This document shows, in pieces, positions 7,531-13,336 of a stretch of 23,853 nucleotides of DNA (positions within the stretch are counted from its first letter, which is position 1; each line of letters opens with the position of its first letter). Under the pieces are notes generated by a model, which worked only from the letters and a program-made list of their open reading frames with translations, was not told the DNA's origin and did no database searches. Source of the DNA: Bifidobacteriaceae bacterium (GTDB taxonomy: Bacteria; Actinomycetota; Actinomycetes; Actinomycetales; WQXJ01); contig JAISCU010000261.1 of the NCBI GenBank assembly GCA_031265345.1, positions 1 through 23,853 on the forward strand, in the 5' to 3' direction. A program made the translations under genes and the position numbers.

Positions 7531-7665
7531 ATGAACCACAGCATGGTGGTGACCAAGAAGTCTGGAAGAAGCATCTACTTGAGCTATCACACTGACGACA
7601 CGAAGAACAGGCCCTTCTCGGCGATCAGCGGCCTGAAGGTCACCTGGTATGGTCACACCGTTTGA
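7531..7665 (+). CDS. Possible small protein (44 aa), function unknown
   Basis: An ATG at 7531 follows GAGGGG with 8-9 nt spacing, a reasonable ribosome binding site, and opens a 44-codon frame beginning MNHSMVVTKKSGRSIYLSYH. Its composition (Lys, Thr, Tyr, Ser) is unlike random GC-rich frames, which tend to be Arg/Ala/Pro-rich. Its stop is followed by the sequence TGAGATG, so it could be translationally coupled to an alternative start (7667) of the lipoprotein gene. I recognise no family. It may instead be a remnant of a longer gene. Confidence 0.35.
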   Translation: MNHSMVVTKKSGRSIYLSYHTDDTKNRPFSAISGLKVTWYGHTV

Positions 7666-8299
7666 GATGGGTGGACAGCGGGCCGCCGGGGTCGCCGTGA
7701 TGTTCCTGTCCGGTCTGGCGGTGGCCGGTTCGGTTACGGGTTGCGCTGGGAAGTCCAAGTGTCAGTCAGGCGCGGAGTCGAGCGAGGAAGCCGTTCACGA
7801 ACTGCTTGCCGTAGCCGCGGAAGGCGACTCGGAGCGGGCTTGCACGGTGACGACTCCGTTGTCGGAGGAAGACATGAGCGCCAACCTCGGAGAGATCGGC
7901 GCGTTCGTGTCCGGAGCCGGCGGCCTGGGCGCAGTCAGCGTGCTCGAGGATGCCCATTCCCAGATGGGTGCGGCGCACCTGGTAGAGGTGGGCGTAGTGG
8001 ACTCTCCCGCCCGAGTCGAGTTCTGGGTCGTGGAAGAATCGCAACGCTTCCTGGTGGCGGTCCCGCCCGACGATGATGGCGGTTCGTCGGACGAGGAAAC
8101 GTCTGACCCGGGGCGTCCGCCCGAGGTCGGCAGATCAACTTGGCCGCCTATCCGGTCCAGGGACAGCCACACCGTCCCATCGACCATCCGGACCGCCACG
8201 TGGGTTGGGCGGAGCGACCACGCGGTAGTCCTGGTCGGTCGTCAAGATGATGTTGGTCGCGTAGTCTCCGGCGATGGCCACATTCATGGCGTCTGCTAG
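7649..8299 (+). CDS. Putative lipoprotein (216 aa), C-terminus probably not native
   Basis: The N-terminus is a type II (lipoprotein) signal peptide: a positively charged start, the hydrophobic run VAVMFLSGLAVAGSV and a lipobox ending in TGC (Cys at residue ~31), so the protein is likely anchored to the outer face of the membrane. The mature part to about residue 150 is compact and acidic (EEAVHELLAVAAEGDSERAC and so on) and resembles small actinobacterial lipoproteins that carry a DUF4878/NTF2-like fold, but I cannot assign it. From about 8110 on, the frame turns low-complexity and then runs antisense to a PIN-domain remnant, so the last ~60 residues probably reflect read-through after a deletion. 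An alternative start is ATG 7667. Confidence 0.55.
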   Translation: MVTPFEMGGQRAAGVAVMFLSGLAVAGSVTGCAGKSKCQSGAESSEEAVHELLAVAAEGDSERACTVTTPLSEEDMSANLGEIGAFVSGAGGLGAVSVLEDAHSQMGAAHLVEVGVVDSPARVEFWVVEESQRFLVAVPPDDDGGSSDEETSDPGRPPEVGRSTWPPIRSRDSHTVPSTIRTATWVGRSDHAVVLVGRQDDVGRVVSGDGHIHGVC

Positions 8300-8338
8300 G
8301 TCGAGCCAGGCAGGCCCGCGCTGACCGGGCAGCACCAA
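8204..8338 (-). pseudogene. C-terminal remnant of a PIN-domain (VapC-like) ribonuclease
   Basis: The minus-strand frame encodes LADAMNVAIAGDYATNIILT followed by TDQDYRVV. This is the typical last third of PIN-domain toxins, in which a conserved Asp in the DA..AIA helix and the LTTDxDY strand supply metal ligands. The frame is closed by a TAA just upstream, and no N-terminal half with the first catalytic Asp is present, so the gene is truncated. It overlaps the 3' end of the lipoprotein frame on the opposite strand. The remaining reading downstream to 8135 is not PIN-like. Confidence 0.5.
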
Positions 8339-8438
8339 CCCGGGGGATTATGCGGCGCGGAAGGACGTTTGTCCGCTGCGATCAGCGTTCGGCCCGGATC
8401 GTCGCGGGCACCGAGGTGTCGGGTGTAGCATCAGGTGT

Positions 8439-8457
8439 TCGGACAAGTGGTGTCCGA
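8439..8457. promoter_or_regulatory. Inverted repeat upstream of the three-gene unknown operon
   Basis: TCGGACA and TGTCCGA form 7-bp perfect arms with a 5-bp spacer, 42 bp upstream of the first gene of the operon. A TAGCAT -10-like box lies just before it (8426-8431). It could be an operator or a small leader hairpin. Confidence 0.4.
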
Positions 8458-8498
8458 GACCGTCAGTCCATCCCCCAAACCGACGAAAGCCGCAATTC

Positions 8499-8900
8499 AT
8501 GCCTGAGAGCCACAGCGAAATGGCTTCGGCAGCCGGAGCGCTGTCTGACCTCTGGATCCAAGGAATGCGTCACGGCAGTTCGCCCGGTGTGGGTTGGAGA
8601 TCCCTTCTGTACGCCAGGATCACTTTGCGGCATGCGACCGTGCCCCCAGGTGATAAGACCGCCGAGGCCGAAACAGGTCTCGGCATAGGCCGGAATTGCT
8701 ATTTCTATGTGGGGCGTTGTGAGCCGGACTTCGGGGACCAGGCGATAGTATTCAGGAGCGCCGAGCTGAAGACGGCCTGGATCGTGCCCTTTGGGGGGGG
8801 CTGTGGCACGGTCACATCGGGTCCGGCCTCGAGGGGAGCGATCCGGCGTCATTCGTCGAGCAGAATTCGTTTCGGTCGCCCGAGTATCGCCAGCACATGA
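8499..8900 (+). CDS. Unknown operon gene A, 5' part (frame interrupted at a G8 tract)
   Basis: I do not recognise this protein. It opens with ATG 8499 and reads sensibly to YFYVGRCEPDFGDQAIVF and AWIVPFGGG. It then enters a run of eight G (8793-8800), after which this frame becomes Ser/Arg-rich and stops at 8900. Stepping back one base inside the G tract continues into LWHGHIGSGLEGSDPASFVE and joins the next frame through to 9286 without a stop. So 8499-9286 is most simply one gene of about 262 aa that is broken by a homopolymer-length change, a sequencing error, or a slippage/phase-variation switch. It begins a tight operon with the two genes that follow. No signal peptide or membrane segment is evident. 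Confidence 0.55.
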   Translation: MPESHSEMASAAGALSDLWIQGMRHGSSPGVGWRSLLYARITLRHATVPPGDKTAEAETGLGIGRNCYFYVGRCEPDFGDQAIVFRSAELKTAWIVPFGGGCGTVTSGPASRGAIRRHSSSRIRFGRPSIAST

Positions 8901-9286
8901 TCGATTGGATCGGGCTCGCGTATTCGGCCCCTGACGAATACCCACGGGGATGCGTGCCGACCACTGCCCTGCTCCCGGAGATCGTGATCACACTTGACAC
9001 GAGCGCTCGGCATTGGACGTGGGAGGCGCGGGTAGCGGTTCGCGAACTGAGAGGCGCACTGATAGAGCCTTTGGGCGTAGTCCTGGGCGATGAGCAGTAC
9101 AAACGCTTTGCGGCATGGGTCCGCGTCCAGAAGCAATACTCGTACGCTGAGCGGCAGGAAGTGATCAGAACAGTGCGAGCCCTTAGGATTGACCCGGAGG
9201 ACAAGGCGCACGGCATGTTCCTGAACAGCCTGCTTGCGACCGATCCACGGTATTTTGGCGGACAGCAGGAGGTGCTAGGCCGGTGA
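8897..9286 (+). CDS. Unknown operon gene A, 3' part
   Basis: This is the continuation of the gene starting at 8499 after a -1 shift in the G8 tract. Coding-quality sequence in this frame starts at ~8798, well upstream of the first in-frame ATG (8897), which supports a split gene over an independent one. The protein segment is mixed alpha/beta with a helical C-terminal part (EQYKRFAAWVRVQKQYSYAE). Its TGA overlaps the GTG start of gene B (9283-9286), so A and B are translationally coupled. The function is unknown. Confidence 0.6.
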   Translation: MIDWIGLAYSAPDEYPRGCVPTTALLPEIVITLDTSARHWTWEARVAVRELRGALIEPLGVVLGDEQYKRFAAWVRVQKQYSYAERQEVIRTVRALRIDPEDKAHGMFLNSLLATDPRYFGGQQEVLGR

Positions 9287-10170
9287 TTGAAGAGAGTCGA
9301 ATTGTTGGGTTCGTCGGCGACTACGCTGGGGACACCGACTTGCTGACCTGCAACCGGCCGGTCGTGGAGATCGGCGGCCAACTCTTCGTGGCGCTATCTG
9401 AAAACTGGACCTTCGGCGAACTGAGACCGCTGGATGCAAGCGAGCACGGGTACGTCAACCTAGGCCTTGCAAATGGAGACTCGCCGATCCCGGCCCGCGA
9501 GGGACTGCTGGTCTGCTTGGCCGGTGGCGGATTCATCAACACTTTGCTTCTCACGCCGAGGTTGCGTGTTCATACAGCGCTGTTGGCCGGATGGTCGAAG
9601 TACCGTGGTGGATTCAGCTACTACGCATTCTCAAAGGTGCAGTTCGATGAATTGCGGCGCGTGATCTACTCCGACCTCAAGGCGGCGTTGCTGAACTCGC
9701 TTTACAGTACGCGGGAGATGGAAGACGGAACTACTGGAGCGCTCGCCTATACCTTCGCCATGCTTCCTCCTGAGGACCCGCGCGAACAACTGTTGGTCGA
9801 GGCGCTCTACTATTGGGAGGCGCGCGAGCTTGACCAGGTCGGAATCACCCGCGAATTCGCCGTTGACGAGGGTCTGTTCGAAACGGCGGATGACTTCGAT
9901 GCTTCCCTCGAGCAGTTCCGCCGGAGTATGGCGCAGCCACGCCTGAGAGAAGGCAAAGACGCCGATGCCCGGCGAGAGTCACGCTGGCAGGGGCGCAGCA
10001 CGGACACGGTTCTCGATGAACTCAAGCAGCTGATGGACAAATTCGCACTCTGGAAACAGGGGACCCTCAACGAGGACCGCTGGGGCAATCCGTCGGTCAC
10101 CGAAGGGACCTACCTGCTTCGGATCGGGAGCGATCGACCCGAGTTCAGCAAGGAGGTGATCCACGCATGA
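9283..10170 (+). CDS. Unknown operon gene B (295 aa)
   Basis: I recognise no family. The N-terminal ~110 residues look beta-rich with a Gly-rich strand (EGLLVCLAGGGFINTLLLTP). The middle contains helices (FDELRRVIYSDLKAALLNSL), and the C-terminal third is charged and helical (DTVLDELKQLMDKFALWKQ). There is no obvious Walker, nuclease or HTH motif and no membrane segment. The start is GTG 9283, overlapping the stop of gene A by 4 nt, and its own stop overlaps the ATG of gene C by 4 nt. An AGGAGG-like AAGGAGG (10150s) near its 3' end serves gene C. The perfect coupling of A, B and C argues that the three products act together, possibly as a complex. Confidence 0.7.
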   Translation: MIEESRIVGFVGDYAGDTDLLTCNRPVVEIGGQLFVALSENWTFGELRPLDASEHGYVNLGLANGDSPIPAREGLLVCLAGGGFINTLLLTPRLRVHTALLAGWSKYRGGFSYYAFSKVQFDELRRVIYSDLKAALLNSLYSTREMEDGTTGALAYTFAMLPPEDPREQLLVEALYYWEARELDQVGITREFAVDEGLFETADDFDASLEQFRRSMAQPRLREGKDADARRESRWQGRSTDTVLDELKQLMDKFALWKQGTLNEDRWGNPSVTEGTYLLRIGSDRPEFSKEVIHA

Positions 10171-10637
10171 GTGGTGAGCAAAGCGTCCCTTCATCCCAGG
10201 TCGATGCTGATGGTGAGCCCCCGCTTGATCCGGACGACCAGGAATCGTCGCCTGCGGCCGCGTCGGCCGCTTACGTGCGCTTCGCCACTTCCTCCGAATA
10301 TCCGGAGCTATTGCGCCGGGCAGGCAAGCGATTCGGCCAGCGCGGCGCCTTCAAGATCGGCGACCTGGTGCAATGGAAGCCGGACATGCGGCAGTACCAA
10401 TACCCGGGTGTCAACTGCCCCGCTATCGTGGTCGACCCTCCGGACCACGCGGGCGGCGCGACCATTGAGGGCGTTCTCGCTCCGCAAGATGAGCAGGGAC
10501 CAACGATCGACTTTCGGCGGCCAGATGACAGCTTGTATGAGGACATATTTGTAGGCTTCTTGGACGAGGACCGCATATTCAGAGTGTTCAAAGTTCCGAG
10601 TCGACGCCTTGAGCCTTGGCGGGCAGCCGCCGCCTGA
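10167..10637 (+). CDS. Unknown operon gene C (156 aa)
   Basis: The function is unknown. The first ~35 residues are acidic and disordered (SGEQSVPSSQVDADGEPPLD). A compact domain follows with KIGDLVQWKPDMRQYQYPG, CPAIVVDPPD and IFVGFLDEDRIFRVFKVPSR, a strand pattern typical of small beta-barrel (SH3-like) folds; the fold is inferred from the pattern only. ATG 10167 overlaps the stop of gene B (ATGA) and is preceded by AAGGAGG at a good distance. It closes the operon; the next 138 bp are non-coding and carry a GGCATCGTSC motif. Confidence 0.7.
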   Translation: MSGEQSVPSSQVDADGEPPLDPDDQESSPAAASAAYVRFATSSEYPELLRRAGKRFGQRGAFKIGDLVQWKPDMRQYQYPGVNCPAIVVDPPDHAGGATIEGVLAPQDEQGPTIDFRRPDDSLYEDIFVGFLDEDRIFRVFKVPSRRLEPWRAAAA

Positions 10638-10699
10638 GGCGCGTCTGGCAGCAGTGGTCGGTTCGTGGCGGTCAGATTTCACTGCCGGGCCGGCCACGC

Positions 10700-10710
10700 G
10701 GCATCGTCCA
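10700..10710 (+). repeat. Interspersed motif GGCATCGTSC, copy 4
   Basis: GGCATCGTCCA, preceded by ACGC and followed by AA, sits in the middle of the gap between the unknown operon and the first AbiEii-type module. Same strand and core as the copies at 4722 and 7500. Confidence 0.4.
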
Positions 10711-10775
10711 AACTTTGGAGCGCCCGATGTCGTTGGGTGGAGCATGTTGCGGGCGTCTGAAGGGGAGGGGAGATC

Positions 10776-11126
10776 GTGCAGATGTTCGCTGAACTGTTGC
10801 CGGGGCAGACGCCGCGGCGGGAGCATGCGATGCCCGTGGTGGTGCCGGACAGCCTGGATGATTTGCGGGGCCCGGCGAGCGGGATCGTCACCCTGCCGAT
10901 CTGGTTGGACTGGGGGCCTGACCCGGTCTACGACCTGTCACAAGAGGGCCATGTGCAAACGATGTACCGGGCGGATATTTTCGAGGCCACTTCGGCCAAG
11001 GATGTCTGTGACTGGATCAACGCCGACCTGCTACGAGGGATCTGGGCCGATTTGTTTCTGCCTGATCGCTACCGGGACCTGTGGGAATCGCATCTGCCGG
11101 AATTGGCTGGCCATGGCGCTGACTGA
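10776..11126 (+). CDS. Small protein partner (antitoxin-like) of an AbiEii-type nucleotidyltransferase, module 1
   Basis: This 116-aa protein is a paralogue of the one at 12757-13083. Both share SLD.L.GP.SG, a central region with VY/YEV...Y, and the ending WADLFLPDRYRDLWESHLPEL / WRGLWLPKRCRDTWETKFPEL. In both loci the gene is followed directly by the start of an AbiEii/AbiGii-like nucleotidyltransferase gene, so it is probably the antitoxin or partner of a two-gene module; that role is inferred from context. GTG 10776 and ATG 10782 are both possible starts; the purine tract GGGGAGGGGAGA lies just upstream. Its stop overlaps the next reading frame, which starts at 11113. Confidence 0.6.
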   Translation: MQMFAELLPGQTPRREHAMPVVVPDSLDDLRGPASGIVTLPIWLDWGPDPVYDLSQEGHVQTMYRADIFEATSAKDVCDWINADLLRGIWADLFLPDRYRDLWESHLPELAGHGAD

Positions 11127-11289
11127 GTTCCAGAACCGAATCGCCGCCATCGCCATGGAAGTCGCCCCTCCGCGCGGGCTCGCGACCAGCGGGAGCGTTG
11201 GGCATCTGGCTCGGCGCGTTGTCAGGCCGGACCTGGGATGCAGTCTACAGTGCGGTCGATGGTGTTTCCGTGCCAGTTTGACAACCTGA
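11113..11289 (+). pseudogene. Truncated 5' end of an AbiEii-like nucleotidyltransferase, module 1
   Basis: The frame starts at ATG 11113, inside the end of the preceding gene, with MALTEFQNRIAAIAMEVAPP. This aligns with MAMREFHQQLARLALPVIEP at the second module. Where the family has a GG...S nucleotide-binding turn, this copy reads TSGSVGH, and the Asp-X-Asp catalytic pair never appears. The frame ends after 58 residues with unrelated sequence. It is best read as a decayed toxin gene that kept only its first ~35 codons. A short independent protein is possible but less likely. Confidence 0.5.
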
Positions 11290-11349
11290 TGGCCACCGGC
11301 AGTCGTCGCCTTGTGTCCGGGGGCGCCATGAGCCGCCGAGCGCGGCTGG

Positions 11350-11880
11350 TCAGTCGACCAGCGCCGACCAGCGGGCCTCGTCGATGATTTCCCCGGTCGG
11401 CGCCTGCCAGGAGCGCTCGGCGCCGTCGGCCCCGAAACCTGCGGAACGCAGAAAGCGTTGGCGGAAGACATCCTGCCTGGCGACCCAATGCGAAAGACGG
11501 GTGGCTTGCTGGAGCCGGCGAGCGGCATCGGCGGCGGCGGACAGCAGGCGCGAACCGTGGCCTGACCGCTGACGGGCTGGCGCGACCCACAGCGCCACCA
11601 ATTCCGCCGCCCCGTTCCCGCCGTCCGGATCAAGCGACGGGCCGAGAGCGGCGAAACCAACCACAGCGGCGCCCTCGTCCTCGGCAGCCAGCACGGCGTA
11701 GGGGCCATCACCGGCCGCGAGGGCTATGGCCTGGCCCCAGGTCCGCGTCAGCCCGGACGCATCCAAAGTGGACTCAAGCCCAGGCAGATCAGGCCCCAGC
11801 AAGGCCAGCCAGTTGGCCCGGTGGATGGCGGCCAGAGCGGGGGCGTCGAGCAAAGTGGCGGCGCGGACTGAATTCGGCAC
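11350..11880 (-). CDS. GNAT-family N-acetyltransferase (176 aa)
   Basis: It is predicted to transfer an acetyl group from acetyl-CoA to a small molecule or protein; the substrate is unknown. The GNAT pattern is clear. It has VRAATLLDAPALAAIHRANW at the N-terminus, the strand AAVVGFAALGP (beta4), then ELVALWVAPARQRSGHGSRL, which contains the acetyl-CoA pyrophosphate-binding R/Q-x-x-G-x-G/A signature (QRSGHGS). The FLRSAGF motif follows near the end. I prefer GTG 11880, which has GGAGGG upstream and gives a normal GNAT length; the frame is open to GTG 11958, but that start has no ribosome binding site. It sits between two decayed AbiEii-type modules and probably travelled with neither. Confidence 0.85.
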   Translation of the reverse strand: MPNSVRAATLLDAPALAAIHRANWLALLGPDLPGLESTLDASGLTRTWGQAIALAAGDGPYAVLAAEDEGAAVVGFAALGPSLDPDGGNGAAELVALWVAPARQRSGHGSRLLSAAADAARRLQQATRLSHWVARQDVFRQRFLRSAGFGADGAERSWQAPTGEIIDEARWSALVD

Positions 11881-12044
11881 CCGACCATTGTGCCCTCCGG
11901 TTGGGGCGGAATCGGAATCCGCCGGCCGTGCGCCGATCCGCTGGCTTTCCGTGTCCACTTCGGCGGCGGCTCGGGACCGCCCGCAGGGGCTTGGAGCACC
12001 CGCCGAGCCACCGGACGACCGCAGGGCACTCAGACCGTCCGCCG

Positions 12045-12257
12045 TCAGCCCCGGCGCCTCGCCTCAGCCAGTCGGTCGATCTCCGCCAGGTCTTCGGGCG
12101 ACAACTCAGCGCCGGTGGACACGGCACCGGATTCGACCTGGTCCGCCAGGTCGAGGAAGAACGCGACTATGGCCTCACGTTCGGCGGAGGAAACATCGTA
12201 ACCGGCGAAGTCCAATTGGCTGCGGCCCTGTACCGAGCGCATCGCTCCGGCCAGCAT
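12045..12257 (-). pseudogene. Possible 3' remnant of the module-2 nucleotidyltransferase gene
   Basis: The minus-strand frame is open from about 12290 and reads AGAMRSVQGRSQLDFAGYDV followed by a helix with FFLDLADQV and an acidic end. This resembles the C-terminal helices of actinobacterial AbiEii-type nucleotidyltransferases and lies on the same strand as the N-terminal remnant at 12490-12750, with the repeat cluster between them. The simplest reading is one gene whose middle was replaced by repeats. A stand-alone 70-aa protein is the alternative. Confidence 0.35.
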
Positions 12258-12283
12258 GTAGGAATCGAACGGCTCTGGCGACT

Positions 12284-12316
12284 GCTCCGAAGGTCAACCT
12301 GCCGCCATCACGGGGC
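12284..12316 (-). repeat. Hairpin element with GCTCCG/CGGAGC-type arms, copy b (short form)
   Basis: On the minus strand this 33-bp copy reads GCCCCGTGATGGCGG, then an inner stem AGGT-TG-ACCT, then TCGGAGC. The outer arms pair at 5 of 6 positions. The inner stem has a different sequence from the 38-bp copies at 12546 and 17518, but still pairs. It borders the 104-bp tandem repeat on one side. Confidence 0.45.
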
Positions 12317-12333
12317 TGCGAAACACGCCGGAC

Positions 12334-12541
12334 GGCGGGTTCGGGCGTGAATTGCGCCTTGACGGGGTTCGTGGCACGATCCCCGCGACGACGAACGCGT
12401 TTGACCCGCATTTCGGGCTCCGGCGGCCGACTGGGGCGGCGGGTTCGGGCGTGAATTGCGCCTTGACGGGGTTCGTGGCACGATCCCCGCTACCACGAAC
12501 GCGTTTGACCCGCATTTCGGGTTCCCGCGGCCGACCGGGGC
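12334..12541. repeat. Two tandem copies of a 104-bp repeat
   Basis: Copy 1 (12334-12437) and copy 2 (12438-12541) differ at only about 8 positions. Each contains the same 21-bp near-palindrome (12364-12384 and 12468-12488) with GGGG/CCCC ends and TCGTG/CACGA inside. Copy 2 also has a perfect GTTCGTGG/CCACGAAC inverted repeat. The pair is flanked on both sides by the GCTCCG-type hairpin elements and sits between the two remnants of a nucleotidyltransferase gene. Confidence 0.85.
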
Positions 12542-12750
12542 AGCCGCTCCGAAAGCCGAGGCGACCTTCCCCCATCACGGAGCCGCGAAGCAGGCCGGGC
12601 GGCCGTAGTGAAGAAGTCGAGATCGTCCGAAGGGCGCGTACCAATCCCGACTGCGCTGATCGAGTATCCGCCAGCCAAGACGAATCCGAATGGTTCGATG
12701 ACAGGCAGCGCCAAACGCGCCAGTTGTTGATGAAATTCGCGCATCGCCAA
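12490..12750 (-). pseudogene. Truncated 5' end of an AbiEii-like nucleotidyltransferase, module 2
   Basis: The minus-strand frame begins at TTG 12750 (or ATG 12744), 6 bp after the stop of the partner gene. It reads MAMREFHQQLARLALPVIEP, then FVLAGGYSISAVG and RPSDDLDFFTT. The GG-Y-S turn and the D-L-D pair are the nucleotidyltransferase catalytic signature of the AbiEii/AbiGii toxin family, whose members can transfer nucleotides to tRNA ends. From ~12600 the protein becomes repeat-derived (RDGGRSPRL and so on) and ends at 12490, so only about 50 residues are genuine. The break falls within ~20 bp of the hairpin element at 12546-12583. Confidence 0.65.
12546..12583 (-). repeat. Hairpin element, copy a (38 bp)
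   Basis: On the minus strand it reads GCTCCG-TGATGGGGG-AAGGTCG-CCT-CGGCTTT-CGGAGC. The outer 6-bp arms are perfect and the inner 7-bp stem pairs with two G-T wobbles. It has exactly the same length and layout as the copy at 17518-17555, about 5 kb away on the other strand; the two differ at five bases. Confidence 0.7.
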
Positions 12751-12756
12751 GCATTC

Positions 12757-13083
12757 CTACAACTCGGCCAGTTCGGGGAACTTGGTCTCCCAGGTGTCAC
12801 GGCACCGTTTCGGCAGCCAGAGGCCCCGCCAGAGTTCGAACAGGGTCGCCTTGTCAAGGATGGCCTCCTGCTGATGGGCGTAACCGTCGCGCACCGTCGC
12901 TTGGTAGAGGCTGTGGCACCTGGCCGGATCGCCAACTTCGTAAGTGCGCTTGAAAGCGGTACTAATGTTTGATTCAACCTCGATTGACCCGCTGGTCGGC
13001 CCATGCAACGCATCCAAAGATCTAGGCGTGTCGTAGGGCACGAGGCCCGCGTAGCGCGCCGGGATGGCCGGTGTCGCAGGCAT
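12757..13083 (-). CDS. Small protein partner (antitoxin-like) of an AbiEii-type nucleotidyltransferase, module 2
   Basis: This 108-aa protein is a paralogue of the one at 10776-11126. They share PRSLDALHGPTSGSIEVE / DSLDDLRGPASGIVTLP near the start, and the aromatic-rich ending LWRGLWLPKRCRDTWETKFP. It lies 6 bp upstream of the truncated nucleotidyltransferase frame on the minus strand, the same order as module 1. By analogy with other AbiE-type loci the first gene could be the antitoxin, but it lacks the winged helix of AbiEi, so this is inference. ATG 13083 gives the length closest to the paralogue; the frame stays open to 13338, but that region is intergenic-looking. Confidence 0.6.
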   Translation of the reverse strand: MPATPAIPARYAGLVPYDTPRSLDALHGPTSGSIEVESNISTAFKRTYEVGDPARCHSLYQATVRDGYAHQQEAILDKATLFELWRGLWLPKRCRDTWETKFPELAEL

Positions 13084-13238
13084 GATCTCTCGCTCTTCGG
13101 GTATGGATGGTGCCAGAGCCCGCCTTCCATCGTAAAGCGCCAGGCGCGCGGCGGCTATTCCAGGGCTGTTCCCCGACCACCAAGCGACCCCAAGCCGACC
13201 CCAAAGCGACCACCAGCAAAACGTGAACCCGACCCGGC

Positions 13239-13249
13239 GGCATCGTGCA
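13239..13249 (+). repeat. Interspersed motif GGCATCGTSC, copy 5
   Basis: GGCATCGTGCA, preceded by GCCGACCC-like sequence, lies 88 bp upstream of dapA in the otherwise featureless 13084-13336 gap. Confidence 0.4.
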
Positions 13250-13323
13250 CCGCACACCCAGGCCGAGCCAAACCCGCGATGGCCGCCAGCCCCTGCCGCG
13301 CCGCAACCGGGCCCGCGACGCGC

Positions 13324-13336
13324 TACCTTAGGAGGC
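13324..13336 (+). promoter_or_regulatory. Probable leaderless-promoter -10 box for dapA
   Basis: TACCTT (13324-13329) fits TANNNT and is followed by seven bases and the dapA ATG. AGGAGG is present at 13330-13335 but only one base separates it from the ATG, too close for a normal ribosome binding site, so a transcript starting at the ATG is plausible. Confidence 0.4.

Noticed and set aside
8350..8688. Plus-strand ORF overlapping the start of gene A
   Set aside because: It is Arg/Pro/Cys-rich without motifs and overlaps the more protein-like frame starting at 8499.
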